DNA of 64,000 nt from Paracoccus beibuensis (GTDB lineage: Bacteria; Pseudomonadota; Alphaproteobacteria; Rhodobacterales; Rhodobacteraceae): positions 124,001 to 188,000 of the forward strand of contig NZ_JAOTBD010000002.1 of the NCBI RefSeq assembly GCF_026162625.1, written 5' to 3'. How positions within the stretch are numbered: position 1 is the first letter of the stretch; each line of letters starts with the position of its first letter. A model generated the notes under the pieces. That model was not told the DNA's origin. It worked only from the letters and a program-made list of their open reading frames with translations, and searched no databases. The position numbers and the translations under genes are program-made. Shown piece by piece: positions 26,002 to 33,432 of the stretch.

Positions 26002-26186
26002 TGAATACCCCAGGAAAAACAGGCAGATCGCAGATCGCTCGAGGCTTGGTTGTTGTTAAGGGGGTTTTTCAAATTTTGAAAACATGAAAGCGCCGCACTC
26101 GCCCGCTACCCCACAATAGGTGGGCCGGGGGCTGGGGCCCCCGCCGGTTGTGCGTCAAAAAAAATCGCGACACTATATGTTGTGTC

Positions 26187-26387
26187 TTATTCCGGTCCGT
26201 CGCCTCTATCAAGCAGTATGACGCTGCCCGCGGGTCGCTCAGCAGGACGCCACTCATAGCCCTGCCAGTCGGGTCGAGCGGGCACGAGCATCACGCCTTC
26301 GGGCGTTGCGCGCAACTCAACATTGTGCGTGCGGCAGACATGCTCAAGTGCGCCGACTGCGAGGGTCCATGCGTCGGGGTCAGTCAT
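26187..26387 (-). CDS. Small accessory protein, LxHxxRxHxVEL family
   Basis: 66 residues from MTDPDAWTL, overlapping the stop of the previous gene by 8 nt. The pattern ALEHVCRTHNVELRATPEGVMLVPA resembles segments of the proteins encoded at 27379-27660 and 28555-29148, suggesting a paralogous family within this operon. Last gene of the operon. No function known. Confidence 0.6.
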   Translation of the reverse strand: MTDPDAWTLAVGALEHVCRTHNVELRATPEGVMLVPARPDWQGYEWRPAERPAGSVILLDRGDGPE

Positions 26388-26616
26388 CGCCATCTCCGTC
26401 AATCGCTGCCAATATCGACATCCGCGCGTGTGACGAGGCTGCTGACCATCTGTATTCAAGCAGACTTGTCGCCGCCGCGATCGAGCGCTTCCGTTCCGAC
26501 GCAGAGTCGGGGTCATCAAACATCTGCGTCATGACCGGCATGTTGCCGTAGCAGACAAGGCGCGCGTGAGGATCGTCGCCGGTCACGAATTGAAACCGGT
26601 TGGGATCAACCTTCAT
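26380..26616 (-). CDS. Small accessory protein with SSHARM motif
   Basis: 78 residues. The C-terminal part contains ASSHARMSIL, one of the recurring S-x-H-x-R-M motifs of this prophage, preceded by a basic helix (ASERKRSIAAATSLLEYR). It is coupled to the downstream gene by an 8-nt overlap. No known family. Confidence 0.6.
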   Translation of the reverse strand: MKVDPNRFQFVTGDDPHARLVCYGNMPVMTQMFDDPDSASERKRSIAAATSLLEYRWSAASSHARMSILAAIDGDGDD

Positions 26617-26686
26617 CAGCCCCGCCCTCCCTCACCATCAACTGACAGATCAACGGCAGGGCGTGGGTATGTCCGCTCAGTCAATC

Positions 26687-27013
26687 TCAACCTGCCCAGT
26701 TCCCAAGCCAATTTTCATGCACCCACCCCTTTCGCCGCGGCTCATCGTAGTAGATTCCCCACCACTCGCCGCGAGGTTCGCAGGTCCGGACCTCGTCTCC
26801 GTTATGTAGCTCATCGATCTTTCGGTAGTTCGCGCCCGGCCCAGACCGAACCGCCAAAAAACCGTCGCCGTTTGGATCTAAACCGACCACTGAAGCACCG
26901 CTGCATCCGGCTATTTGGGTATCCTCAGTGATCTGGAAGTCAACGTCGAGTTGTTGCGCGACGGCAGCGCCTGACGATACTGCAAGCGCTGCTACGAATA
27001 CTGTCAGTTTCAC
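26687..27013 (-). CDS. Exported SH3-domain protein
   Basis: 108 residues from a GTG preceded by GGAG; longer TTG/GTG starts lack this. Residues 1-20 form a signal peptide (VKLTVFVAALAVSSGAAVAQ). The mature part has a bacterial SH3 pattern (LAVRSGPGANYRKIDELHNGDEVRTC ends split by W and GWVHENWLG). Periplasmic or cell-wall-associated. As an accessory gene in a prophage it could modify the lysogen's envelope. Confidence 0.75.
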   Translation of the reverse strand: MKLTVFVAALAVSSGAAVAQQLDVDFQITEDTQIAGCSGASVVGLDPNGDGFLAVRSGPGANYRKIDELHNGDEVRTCEPRGEWWGIYYDEPRRKGWVHENWLGNWAG

Positions 27014-27169
27014 GATCCATCTCCACACCAAAAAACATGGAAGAAGAATATCACGCTGAGCCGGTTTTTTGAAACTTTGTTACCCTGCTCCACTTCTTTG
27101 CGCCGTTCCCAGCCCTTTCAAAAGCGGGGCTGCGGAGGGTGCGGCGCCAGGAAGAAAGTCAAGCGCGCA

Positions 27170-27379
27170 TCAGTCCTGCCCTCCCATGCTCCGGGCTTCT
27201 CTCAAAGCCTCATCAAACAGCCTCTCGACCTCGGCACGATCAGCCTTCTTATAGACCTTCAGCGTGCGGCCAGGACCGCCGAGAGTGCCATCAACACCGA
27301 GGCGAGACACCCGCGACGCAACCTCGAAGCTGTCGACGCCGCGTGGCACCTCGAAGACGTGGCAGTCTGGATGGTCCAT
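27170..27379 (-). CDS. Small accessory protein, unknown
   Basis: 69 residues from the ATG overlapping the upstream stop (TGATG). A basic middle segment (GGPGRTLKVYKKADRAEVERL) and helical C-terminus ending SMGGQD. No recognised domain. It belongs to the leftward accessory operon. Confidence 0.6.
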   Translation of the reverse strand: MDHPDCHVFEVPRGVDSFEVASRVSRLGVDGTLGGPGRTLKVYKKADRAEVERLFDEALREARSMGGQD

Positions 27380-27660
27380 CACCCCTGCCCTCCCATGATC
27401 GCCAGCCGCTGGTGGTTGCTGAGCTTGGTGAGGTCGATGCTGGAGACATAGTCACCACCGCTGACCACGCAGGTCATCATCGGCCAACCATCGGTCACAC
27501 CATCTGCAACGCGAACAGAGTAGCCCTCGAAGTCGGTAGTGATACGATCGAGATATAGACGCCCCTCATCCTCGGATATTTCGAACCCATGCCGCATCGA
27601 AATCCGCGCCAGATCGTCGATGAATGCCTTGATCTTCGCTGGGGTGGGTTTGTCAGTCAT
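27379..27660 (-). CDS. Accessory protein with DLAR domain and SNHQRL motif
   Basis: 93 residues. The first half (DDLARISMRHGFEISEDEGR followed by LYL) aligns by eye with a segment of the 28555-29148 protein (SDLARLGVRYGIELQSD). The C-terminus carries LSNHQRLAIM, one of the recurring S-x-H-x-R-L motifs. It overlaps the neighbouring small gene by 8 nt. Function unknown. Confidence 0.65.
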   Translation of the reverse strand: MTDKPTPAKIKAFIDDLARISMRHGFEISEDEGRLYLDRITTDFEGYSVRVADGVTDGWPMMTCVVSGGDYVSSIDLTKLSNHQRLAIMGGQG

Positions 27661-27853
27661 CGCCCATCCTCCACTCGCACTGGTTCAGCGGGACGATCGC
27701 GTATCGGTCTTCATTGTCCGCAGGGATGGTCGTCATGACGTGATCAGCCGCACGGGACACGAACTCGGCAGGCGTCACGCCGTGCCAGGCCGCAAAGCCT
27801 CGGATCGCATCAGCGCCGAGAATGATCGGGCTGTGGGTGGGTTGGTCAGTCAT
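27653..27853 (-). CDS. Small accessory protein, unknown
   Basis: 66 residues starting MTDQPTHSPI, overlapping the previous gene's stop by 4 nt; a longer upstream frame lies within the preceding gene. It has a helix-like segment (ADAIRGFAAWHGVTPAEFVSRAADHV) then strands. It could be a compact DNA- or protein-binding module, but no family was recognised. Confidence 0.6.
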   Translation of the reverse strand: MTDQPTHSPIILGADAIRGFAAWHGVTPAEFVSRAADHVMTTIPADNEDRYAIVPLNQCEWRMGDD

Positions 27854-28311
27854 GCCGCACCTCCCTTCGGCGTGCGATGTGCCACAGCCGAGAACATCGC
27901 CATCCGCTGGTGTGACGAAAGCATCGACCACGCCATTTGAGGAATGCTCTGATCATCGGAAGAAGAAACGGACATGGAGACGGTGCTCCGACCGAGATCC
28001 ACACCTGCGCCTTCATACAAATCGCTGAGCTGAAAACACCTGACGCGAAGTGTTGCCGAGGCTGCGCCCTTGCAGACCGGCGCGATGAGGACTCGCTTCC
28101 GGAAGCCTCGGTGCTTGAAGACCACTTCCTCGATCGGAACGGCGCCGCTGCGGATCACGCGGGTTCGGAAGTCCTGCTCAGCATGTGAGCGCTCGAACCT
28201 GAAGGGGCTCTGCCGCCAAAACAGGGCACCCGATGATATCTCAGCGACGAAGCGTTCGATTGCCTCGTGAATTTGTGGAAGCTGTTCGGCTTGGTATGGA
28301 TGGAGGGTCAT
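27850..28311 (-). CDS. Accessory protein ending in SSHQRM motif
   Basis: 153 residues from MTLHPYQAEQ; the ATGA overlap with the preceding membrane-protein gene decides the start. A basic, beta-rich middle part is followed by a serine-rich stretch and a C-terminal helix MLSSHQRMAMF. That motif recurs in seven other small proteins of this prophage. No known domain. Confidence 0.62.
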   Translation of the reverse strand: MTLHPYQAEQLPQIHEAIERFVAEISSGALFWRQSPFRFERSHAEQDFRTRVIRSGAVPIEEVVFKHRGFRKRVLIAPVCKGAASATLRVRCFQLSDLYEGAGVDLGRSTVSMSVSSSDDQSIPQMAWSMLSSHQRMAMFSAVAHRTPKGGAA

Positions 28312-28499
28312 GCCGCACCTCCCTTCTGCCCGAACAGCCGAACCCACTCCACACGCACGCCAGCAAGCCAAGCGCCGCCCAGAACGGCAGATGCGAGCGA
28401 AATACCGACATCACCCAGATGCCCCGCCAGTAGCGCGCCAGCACCAATAGCGACGCTGGCATAGACGGAGACGAAAAACGCGAAAGACAGATACTTCAT
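28308..28499 (-). CDS. Small two-TM membrane protein
   Basis: 63 residues with two hydrophobic segments (about 4-26 and 32-50). It is the first gene after promoter-like element B2, from which the operon 28499 to 26187 could be read. No family recognised; inner membrane location expected. The early codons contain the dispersed GAAAGACAG repeat (on the opposite strand). Confidence 0.6.
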   Translation of the reverse strand: MKYLSFAFFVSVYASVAIGAGALLAGHLGDVGISLASAVLGGAWLAGVRVEWVRLFGQKGGAA

Positions 28500-28522
28500 G
28501 GAAATCTCCCTGTTGCTTTCCA

Positions 28523-28554
28523 GGGAAATAGGCCCAGCGCGGCCGAACCAAAAA
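28523..28554 (-). promoter_or_regulatory. Promoter-like element B2
   Basis: Leftward TTTTTGGTTC, then CCTATTTCCC 22 nt from the first T; 24 nt before the membrane-protein start. Confidence 0.6.
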
Positions 28555-29148
28555 TCAGTCGTCGTCGAGTGATTGTCGCGATTTGTGCAGCGGCATCAGT
28601 TCGCGCTGGTTGTGCTCCTCGATCGCCTCGGCATTGTCCTCGCGCCACCTACGGGCGCGCTCAGCTCGTGCGTCGGGATGCATGTCGTCGCCTACTACGC
28701 CATCTGTCGGATCGTCCCACGCCATTCCGCTGCCGTATGATGCAAGCACGCGAGGGCCGTCATCGACGCGCTCGGCATAATAGCCGCCTTGCTCCGGAGT
28801 GAGAGGCACCAGGCGCATACAGCCGGTTTCGAGGTCGGATTGGAGTTCGATGCCATATCGGACACCCAGGCGCGCGAGATCGGAGAGGTAGCGCTGTAGC
28901 GTCTGGGCCGGGACCAGTTCGAGCTCGTCGAGATATTCACGTGCATCGCGCGTCATATCCCCCGGACCCGCGACTATCTCCCAGTTCATACCCATCTCCG
29001 CGCGTTTCCGAGCAATCATCTCCAGCGTTCGTTTCTCTCCCTCCTGGATGGATACGAACGGCCCGGCCTGACGCTGTTCGAGCAGCTCGCGCAGCAGGCG
29101 CACCTCCTCTGCGAGTTCGTCGCGGGACATGTCGGCGGGATCTTTCAT
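28555..29148 (-). CDS. Accessory protein with coiled coil and DLAR domain
   Basis: 197 residues. An N-terminal coiled coil (5-60) is followed by a domain at about 95-145 whose start, YLSDLARLGVRYGIELQSD, resembles the 27379-27660 protein. The C-terminus is highly charged. Its stop adjoins element B2. Function unknown; it is the largest of the paralogous group. Confidence 0.65.
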   Translation of the reverse strand: MKDPADMSRDELAEEVRLLRELLEQRQAGPFVSIQEGEKRTLEMIARKRAEMGMNWEIVAGPGDMTRDAREYLDELELVPAQTLQRYLSDLARLGVRYGIELQSDLETGCMRLVPLTPEQGGYYAERVDDGPRVLASYGSGMAWDDPTDGVVGDDMHPDARAERARRWREDNAEAIEEHNQRELMPLHKSRQSLDDD

Positions 29149-29179
29149 GCCGCCAGCTTACTGCGCCGGGGGCGCTATG

Positions 29180-29461
29180 TCACCGCGCCCGACCCCAGCT
29201 GATGCGCTTTTCCTGGTCGAGGTCAGGAACGGGATCGGCCGTTACCGACGGGCGGGAGAACAGCCACTCAACCTCGGCGCGGATATGCGCCCAGGTGCGC
29301 CGGACGGCCTCCGGGTCCGGTGCCGAATGCTCCCACGCGCGCCGTCGCTGCATGGAGAGATACCACTCCGCCAGCAGGGAGAGCGGCACTGCGGAGATCG
29401 CGATATACCACGCGAGCAGCATCGCCGCTTCGACGGCCGCGGGCGTCAGCACTGCGGCCAC
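29180..29461 (-). CDS. Membrane-anchored accessory protein
   Basis: 93 residues from a GTG with GGGAG in front, overlapping the previous gene by 16 nt. One hydrophobic helix (about 8-34) precedes a cytoplasmic charged tail with two tryptophans (TWAHIRAEVEWLF). No family recognised. Confidence 0.55.
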   Translation of the reverse strand: MAAVLTPAAVEAAMLLAWYIAISAVPLSLLAEWYLSMQRRRAWEHSAPDPEAVRRTWAHIRAEVEWLFSRPSVTADPVPDLDQEKRISWGRAR

Positions 29462-29661
29462 GGAAGGATCTCCCCCGTGCGCTCGAAATGCTCAAAACGG
29501 CACAACACCGTCTGCTTATAGCGCTCCTGCGTCGTAAGCCCGCCAGTCAGCTCTTCACGCACGATTGGCGCGCTGGTTGCGTTCGAGACGCCAGCTGCGG
29601 GAATGCCCGCGAGAAACCCGAAGCCGATGATGAATGCCCACATGGCTTGTCCGTCACTCAT
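29446..29661 (-). CDS. Small exported or membrane protein
   Basis: 71 residues from MSDGQAMWAF, preceded by a strong GGGAGG. The N-terminal 30 residues contain a hydrophobic segment (AFIIGFGFLAGIPAAGV). The C-terminal part has two cysteines. It follows promoter-like element B3 and a GAAAGACAGACAG repeat in the leader. No known function. Confidence 0.6.
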   Translation of the reverse strand: MSDGQAMWAFIIGFGFLAGIPAAGVSNATSAPIVREELTGGLTTQERYKQTVLCRFEHFERTGEILPWPQC

Positions 29662-29697
29662 ATTCCATCCTCCCTGACTTTCTGTCTGTCTTTCACA

Positions 29698-29729
29698 GGA
29701 GATAGGACGGAGACGAGATGGCTCAAAAA
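29698..29729 (-). promoter_or_regulatory. Promoter-like element B3
   Basis: Leftward TTTTTGAGCC then CCTATCTCC, 23 nt from box start to box start, followed by the GAAAGACAGACAG leader repeat. Confidence 0.55.
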
Positions 29730-29811
29730 CCGTATCGCGACGGCGGATCAGTAGTATGCTGCGCGTGAGAGGAGCCAAAGATGACGGATGATCAGAGAGC
29801 ACTGCGGGCGC

Positions 29812-30195
29812 TCATCGCTCGTCGTCCGGCTTGACCGTCAGTGCAGCGGGTAAGTCCCAAGTGCTGCGGTCGTCGCCCTCCCAGCCTGCCAGTTCCTCCT
29901 CGGTGAGCGCCGCAAAGAACTCGCCTGGAGGTGGCACCACCGCGCCCTTCAGGATGCCGAAACGGAAGCCACTACCCTGCGGATGCGTGCGGGCATACCT
30001 TATGGCCGCCTCAAATGCCGCACGCGGGATGCTGTCATACTCAGCACACAGATCGTCGATCGTGTCCCCGTCTTCGATCCTACCCAAGACTGAGCGACAG
30101 GTTATGCGCGTGCCCTTGATGACCGGCTCGCCGCCAAGGATGTCGGCGCGCGACTCAAGATAGTTGCCGAGATCTATGCGGCCGGGGTCTGTCAT
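29812..30195 (-). CDS. DUF433 domain protein
   Basis: 127 residues. Residues 15-70 match DUF433 (LGGEPVIKGTRITCRSVLGR, then GDTIDDLCAEYDSIPRAAFEAAIRYA). These small winged-helix proteins are often antitoxins of PIN-like toxins; here no DUF5615-like toxin gene is adjacent. The start at MTDPGRID was chosen because upstream codons are arginine-rich and unconserved. It is divergent to the early region and could be a regulator of it. Confidence 0.75.
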   Translation of the reverse strand: MTDPGRIDLGNYLESRADILGGEPVIKGTRITCRSVLGRIEDGDTIDDLCAEYDSIPRAAFEAAIRYARTHPQGSGFRFGILKGAVVPPPGEFFAALTEEELAGWEGDDRSTWDLPAALTVKPDDER

Positions 30196-30408
30196 ACCGG
30201 CAGCATAGCATGGACGCGTTCCCAGATCACCGAAAGACAGACAGAGGTGAGGAGGAGCGGGGCGAAGATGCGGATGGCGTGTTTCATTGCCATCATGTTG
30301 CGTCTTCCTGATCAGTGGCAAAATCAGCCCGGCGCCAACCCTGACCAGGACAATCACTTTTCGAATTCCTACTGCTTTTCCAGTGATTTACCGCGAACCG
30401 GCAGGAAC

Positions 30409-30437
30409 AACAGGACAGTTGTTCAGGACCCCTTATA
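30409..30437 (+). repeat. Left arm of 29-bp inverted repeat
   Basis: Matches the reverse complement of 30540-30568 at 28 of 29 positions; the arms flank 102 bp. It contains GGACAGTTGTTCAGGACC, whose GGAC units repeat at 13-nt spacing. Confidence 0.85.
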
Positions 30438-30539
30438 GCATAGGGCCATTTTTAACTTTGAAGGCAGTATAATATACCCCCCACACGCGCATGGGGGAAC
30501 TCTATCTTATAGTCCTGAAAGTTAACTTTGACCCCACAC

Positions 30540-30568
30540 TATAGGGGGTCCTGAACAACTGTCCTGTT
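30540..30568 (-). repeat. Right arm of 29-bp inverted repeat
   Basis: See left arm at 30409-30437; a single mismatch lies near the inner end of the arm. Confidence 0.85.
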
Positions 30569-30690
30569 AGTCCTGGGAAGACAGAAAAACACAAGCCAAA
30601 TCAGCGGCTTGTAAGATTTCTTAAAAATCTTCAACCGGTCGGCACACCAGGGAACCATCTCCCCTTCATCAAGAAGAACGGAGACGGAAC

Positions 30691-30978
30691 ATGAAGACCC
30701 TATCGAAACCCCAATACCTCGGCACGACCAGCCAGGCAAGCGAAATCGTCGCCCTGGCAAAGACCTCCGGGTCCTATGCCCAGCGCCACGCCGCAGCCCG
30801 CATCGCAGTCGGCAAATCCCTCATCGGTTCCCGCGTCGGTCTCGTCAAGCTCGGCAAGAGTGAGTTCCTCGTCGCCGATGCCGACCTGCCCTCCCTGCCC
30901 TCCGACATCCGCCCTTATGCCTTCGCTGTTGTCGCCCAGTGCAACGACCGCGGCGCGGTCTTTCTGACCCGCGCATGA
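30691..30978 (+). CDS. Early phage protein, unknown
   Basis: 95 residues, first rightward gene after the control region, preceded by GGAGACGGA. Basic N-terminal half, beta-rich C-terminal half. No domain recognised. Being first in the replication operon, it could be a regulatory or origin-binding protein, but nothing in the sequence proves it. Confidence 0.65.
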   Translation: MKTLSKPQYLGTTSQASEIVALAKTSGSYAQRHAAARIAVGKSLIGSRVGLVKLGKSEFLVADADLPSLPSDIRPYAFAVVAQCNDRGAVFLTRA

Positions 30979-30980
30979 TC

Positions 30981-31013
30981 TTTTTTGGATCGGCTCCGAT
31001 GGGTCTATCTCCC
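30981..31013 (+). promoter_or_regulatory. Promoter-like element B4
   Basis: TTTTTGG (from 30982), then TCTATCTCCC 22 nt later, between the early gene and the primase-helicase gene. Confidence 0.55.
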
Positions 31014-31085
31014 TCAAGCCGCTCTCAGCGCCCCCAATAACAACAACCGCGGCAACGACCGCACTTCATACAGGATCGAAGAACA

Positions 31086-33368
31086 ATGCACGCATACATC
31101 AGAAAACTCCGCGCCTCCGTCGCCCAGTTCGAGGAAGTCGCCCAGGGCATCCGCGAAGCCGCTCTGGCTGCCCGTGAGCAGACCGAGACCGCCGCTGTCG
31201 AAGCCGCCATCGCTGACGACAACCTGACCACCATCTCGGGCGTTGGCCCGGCCGTCGCCGCCAAGCTGATCGAAGCTGGCATCCGCACCTACTCTATGCT
31301 GGCCCGCGCCACCGATGAAGAGCTGGACGCCGTCTGCAAGGGTTACGCCAAGAAAGCCGCCTCGAAGGACTGGCGCGGTCAGGCTGTCGTCGCCGCCGAT
31401 CTCATGGGTCAGGGTGCCGGCGATGAGGCCGAGGACGAGATCGACAACGAGACCCCCGACAAGCTGACCGAGATCGGCGGCATCGGCCCCTCAATCGCGA
31501 AAGCGTTCGCCAACGCTGGCATCCGCACCTTCCACGCTCTTGCCGATCTGTCGAAGGATGAGCTGGAGGATGTGACCGAGGGCTTCTCCGAGAAGGCTGG
31601 CAAGGGTCGCTGGCAGCAGCAGGCCATGGTCCTTGCCGCTCGTAAGGATGCCCGCACCGCCGCCATCGAAGCCCGCATGACCGGCGTCGTCGCAGAGGGT
31701 GAAGATGACGAGGATGCCCCGAAAGGCTCCTCCTCTGCCGAGCGCATCACCGCCGCCGACATCTGGTGCCTGCTGAACGCAGACCGCACAGACCTGGGCA
31801 ACACCGACCGGATGCTGGTTCATTACGGCCACCGCATCCTTGACGTAGTCGGCCTGGGCGTCATGGCCTGGACCGGGACCCGGTGGGTTGCCGACGGCAA
31901 AGAGGGCGCCCTGGAGCGCACCGCTCACGAGGCCGCACGCAGCATCAGCCGCGACATCCAGACCGCCCGCGTCCTGAACGAATACCGCCCGGACATCGTG
32001 AAGTATCTGCCCCTCAGCAAGACCGAGGCGAAGATCATGCGCGAAGGCGACAAGGACGGCGCTGGCATGGTCGATGACCCCCAGAATGTCCTCTTCTCGC
32101 TCGAAGACCTCTCGAAGTGGGCCAATCAGTCCCAGTCGCAGAAGTCGGTCTCGGCAATGGTGAAGCAGTCCCGCGCCTATATGCAGGTCGACGCGACCCT
32201 GATGGACGCTCAGCCGCACATCCTCGGCGTCAAGAACGGCATGGTCGATCTCCGCTCCGGCACGCTCCTGCCGGCCGATCCTGCCGCCCTCATCTCGAAG
32301 CAAGCAGCAGCCAAGTTCGATGCCGCCGCCCAGTGCCCGAACTGGATCAAGTTCCTCAAGGATGTCTTCAACGGCAACCGGAAGCTCATCGCCTACGTCA
32401 AGCGGTGGATCGGCTACATCCTCACCGGCGAGACCCGCGAGCAGAAGTTCCTGTTCCTCACCGGGCAGGGCTCGAACGGGAAAGGCGTCATCACCTATGT
32501 CATCGAGCGTCTCCTGAATGACTACGCGAAGACGCTGCCGAAGGACTACCTGATGAAGCAGCGCGGACCTCGCTCGAAGTCCAGCGGCACCGACGACCTG
32601 TTGGCCGGCATCCGTGGCGCTCGCTACATCCATGCCTCGGAAGGCGACGCCGATGACGCACTCGATGAAGGCAAGATGAAGGGTCTCTCGGGCGAAGGCA
32701 CCCAGATCGCGTCATTCAAGTTCGAACGCGCCTTCGAATTTCAACCGGTTGGCAAGCTGGTCTTTGACACCAACTTCCGCCCGCGCATCCACAGCCAGGA
32801 CAAGGCCATCTGGCGCCGGGTCGTGAACATCGTCTTCTCGAACCACTATGAGAGCCCGGATCACGAGGACTTCGTGAAGGGCGTATCCAAGCCGAAAGAC
32901 CCGATGCTGCGCTCTGCCCTCATCAACGAGATGCCCGGCATCCTGGCATGGGCTGTCGAGGGTGCGGTCGAGTGGTATGCTGACGGTCTGGGTGAGGAGC
33001 CTGATTGCGTCCGTGAGGCTCGCTCCGAGTATCGTGTGGAGACCGATGCGACCGGCGACTTCTTCGCTCAGTGCGTGACTGTCCGCAAAGGGGCAGTGGT
33101 TCAGGCCGGGCGTGTCTATAAGGCATACAAGGAGTGGGTCGAGCATAACGCCGTCGGCTTCGCCATCTCCGCTCGTGCCTTCGGCGATTTGCTGAAAGAG
33201 AAGGGCCACAAGGGTGAGAAGAGGGGCGGTGTCGTCGTCCGTCATGGGCTGATGCTGAGCTCCATCGGCGACGACTACGCCGATGGCATCTACACCGGCA
33301 GCGACATCAAGGCAGGGTCTGACGGACGTCTCCGCGAGCGTCAGCCGAGCTTGGTCGCTATCAACTGA
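31086..33368 (+). CDS. D5-type primase-helicase with two helix-hairpin-helix domains
   Basis: 760 residues. Two N-terminal HhH domains (about 47-95 and 118-165) share the pattern ISGVGPAVAAKLIEAGI / IGGIGPSIAKAFANAGI. A D5_N-like segment follows, then a superfamily-3 helicase with Walker A GQGSNGKG (about 460-467) and a Walker B region around TDDLLAGIRGARYIHASEGD. The C-terminus resembles the D5 winged-helix. It is the replicative helicase and probable primase of the phage. The HhH pair, usually DNA-backbone-binding, is an uncommon addition. Confidence 0.9.
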   Translation: MHAYIRKLRASVAQFEEVAQGIREAALAAREQTETAAVEAAIADDNLTTISGVGPAVAAKLIEAGIRTYSMLARATDEELDAVCKGYAKKAASKDWRGQAVVAADLMGQGAGDEAEDEIDNETPDKLTEIGGIGPSIAKAFANAGIRTFHALADLSKDELEDVTEGFSEKAGKGRWQQQAMVLAARKDARTAAIEARMTGVVAEGEDDEDAPKGSSSAERITAADIWCLLNADRTDLGNTDRMLVHYGHRILDVVGLGVMAWTGTRWVADGKEGALERTAHEAARSISRDIQTARVLNEYRPDIVKYLPLSKTEAKIMREGDKDGAGMVDDPQNVLFSLEDLSKWANQSQSQKSVSAMVKQSRAYMQVDATLMDAQPHILGVKNGMVDLRSGTLLPADPAALISKQAAAKFDAAAQCPNWIKFLKDVFNGNRKLIAYVKRWIGYILTGETREQKFLFLTGQGSNGKGVITYVIERLLNDYAKTLPKDYLMKQRGPRSKSSGTDDLLAGIRGARYIHASEGDADDALDEGKMKGLSGEGTQIASFKFERAFEFQPVGKLVFDTNFRPRIHSQDKAIWRRVVNIVFSNHYESPDHEDFVKGVSKPKDPMLRSALINEMPGILAWAVEGAVEWYADGLGEEPDCVREARSEYRVETDATGDFFAQCVTVRKGAVVQAGRVYKAYKEWVEHNAVGFAISARAFGDLLKEKGHKGEKRGGVVVRHGLMLSSIGDDYADGIYTGSDIKAGSDGRLRERQPSLVAIN

Positions 33369-33403
33369 TAACCCAGAGGGGCTCGATCCCCCCTCTGAAC
33401 TTG

Positions 33404-33432
33404 CCCCCGGTCCTCGGATCGGGGGTTTTTTA
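33404..33432 (+). terminator. Terminator after primase-helicase
   Basis: CCCCCG, 10-nt loop, CGGGGG, then six T. Confidence 0.8.

Larger units (their letters stand above)
25919..26186. other. Candidate cos region upstream of terminase genes
   Basis: A 268-bp gene-free stretch between Nu1-like gene and the accessory operon. It contains a very GC-rich hairpin (CGGGGGC, 4-nt loop, GCCCCCG; 26126-26143) and an AT-rich palindromic patch near 26067-26085. Phages with GpA/Nu1 terminases keep cos here. The cut site itself cannot be read from one integrated sequence. Confidence 0.4.
30196..30690. promoter_or_regulatory. Early control region, about 495 bp, gene-free
   Basis: AT-richer than its surroundings. 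It holds a 29-bp inverted repeat (30409-30437 and 30540-30568), a 7-bp dyad GAACAAC/GTTGTTC inside the left arm, two direct copies of TTAACTTTGA (30452 and 30522), a TATAAT at about 30469, and a second dyad AAGATTT/AAATCTT at 30613-30631. It separates leftward and rightward operons, so it probably contains early promoters and operators, or the replication origin. Confidence 0.55.

Noticed and set aside
26069-26257. Leftward 62-codon frame MSGVLLSDP
   Set aside because: It crosses the stop of the 26187-26387 gene region and the GC hairpin, with no ribosome binding site or codon bias.
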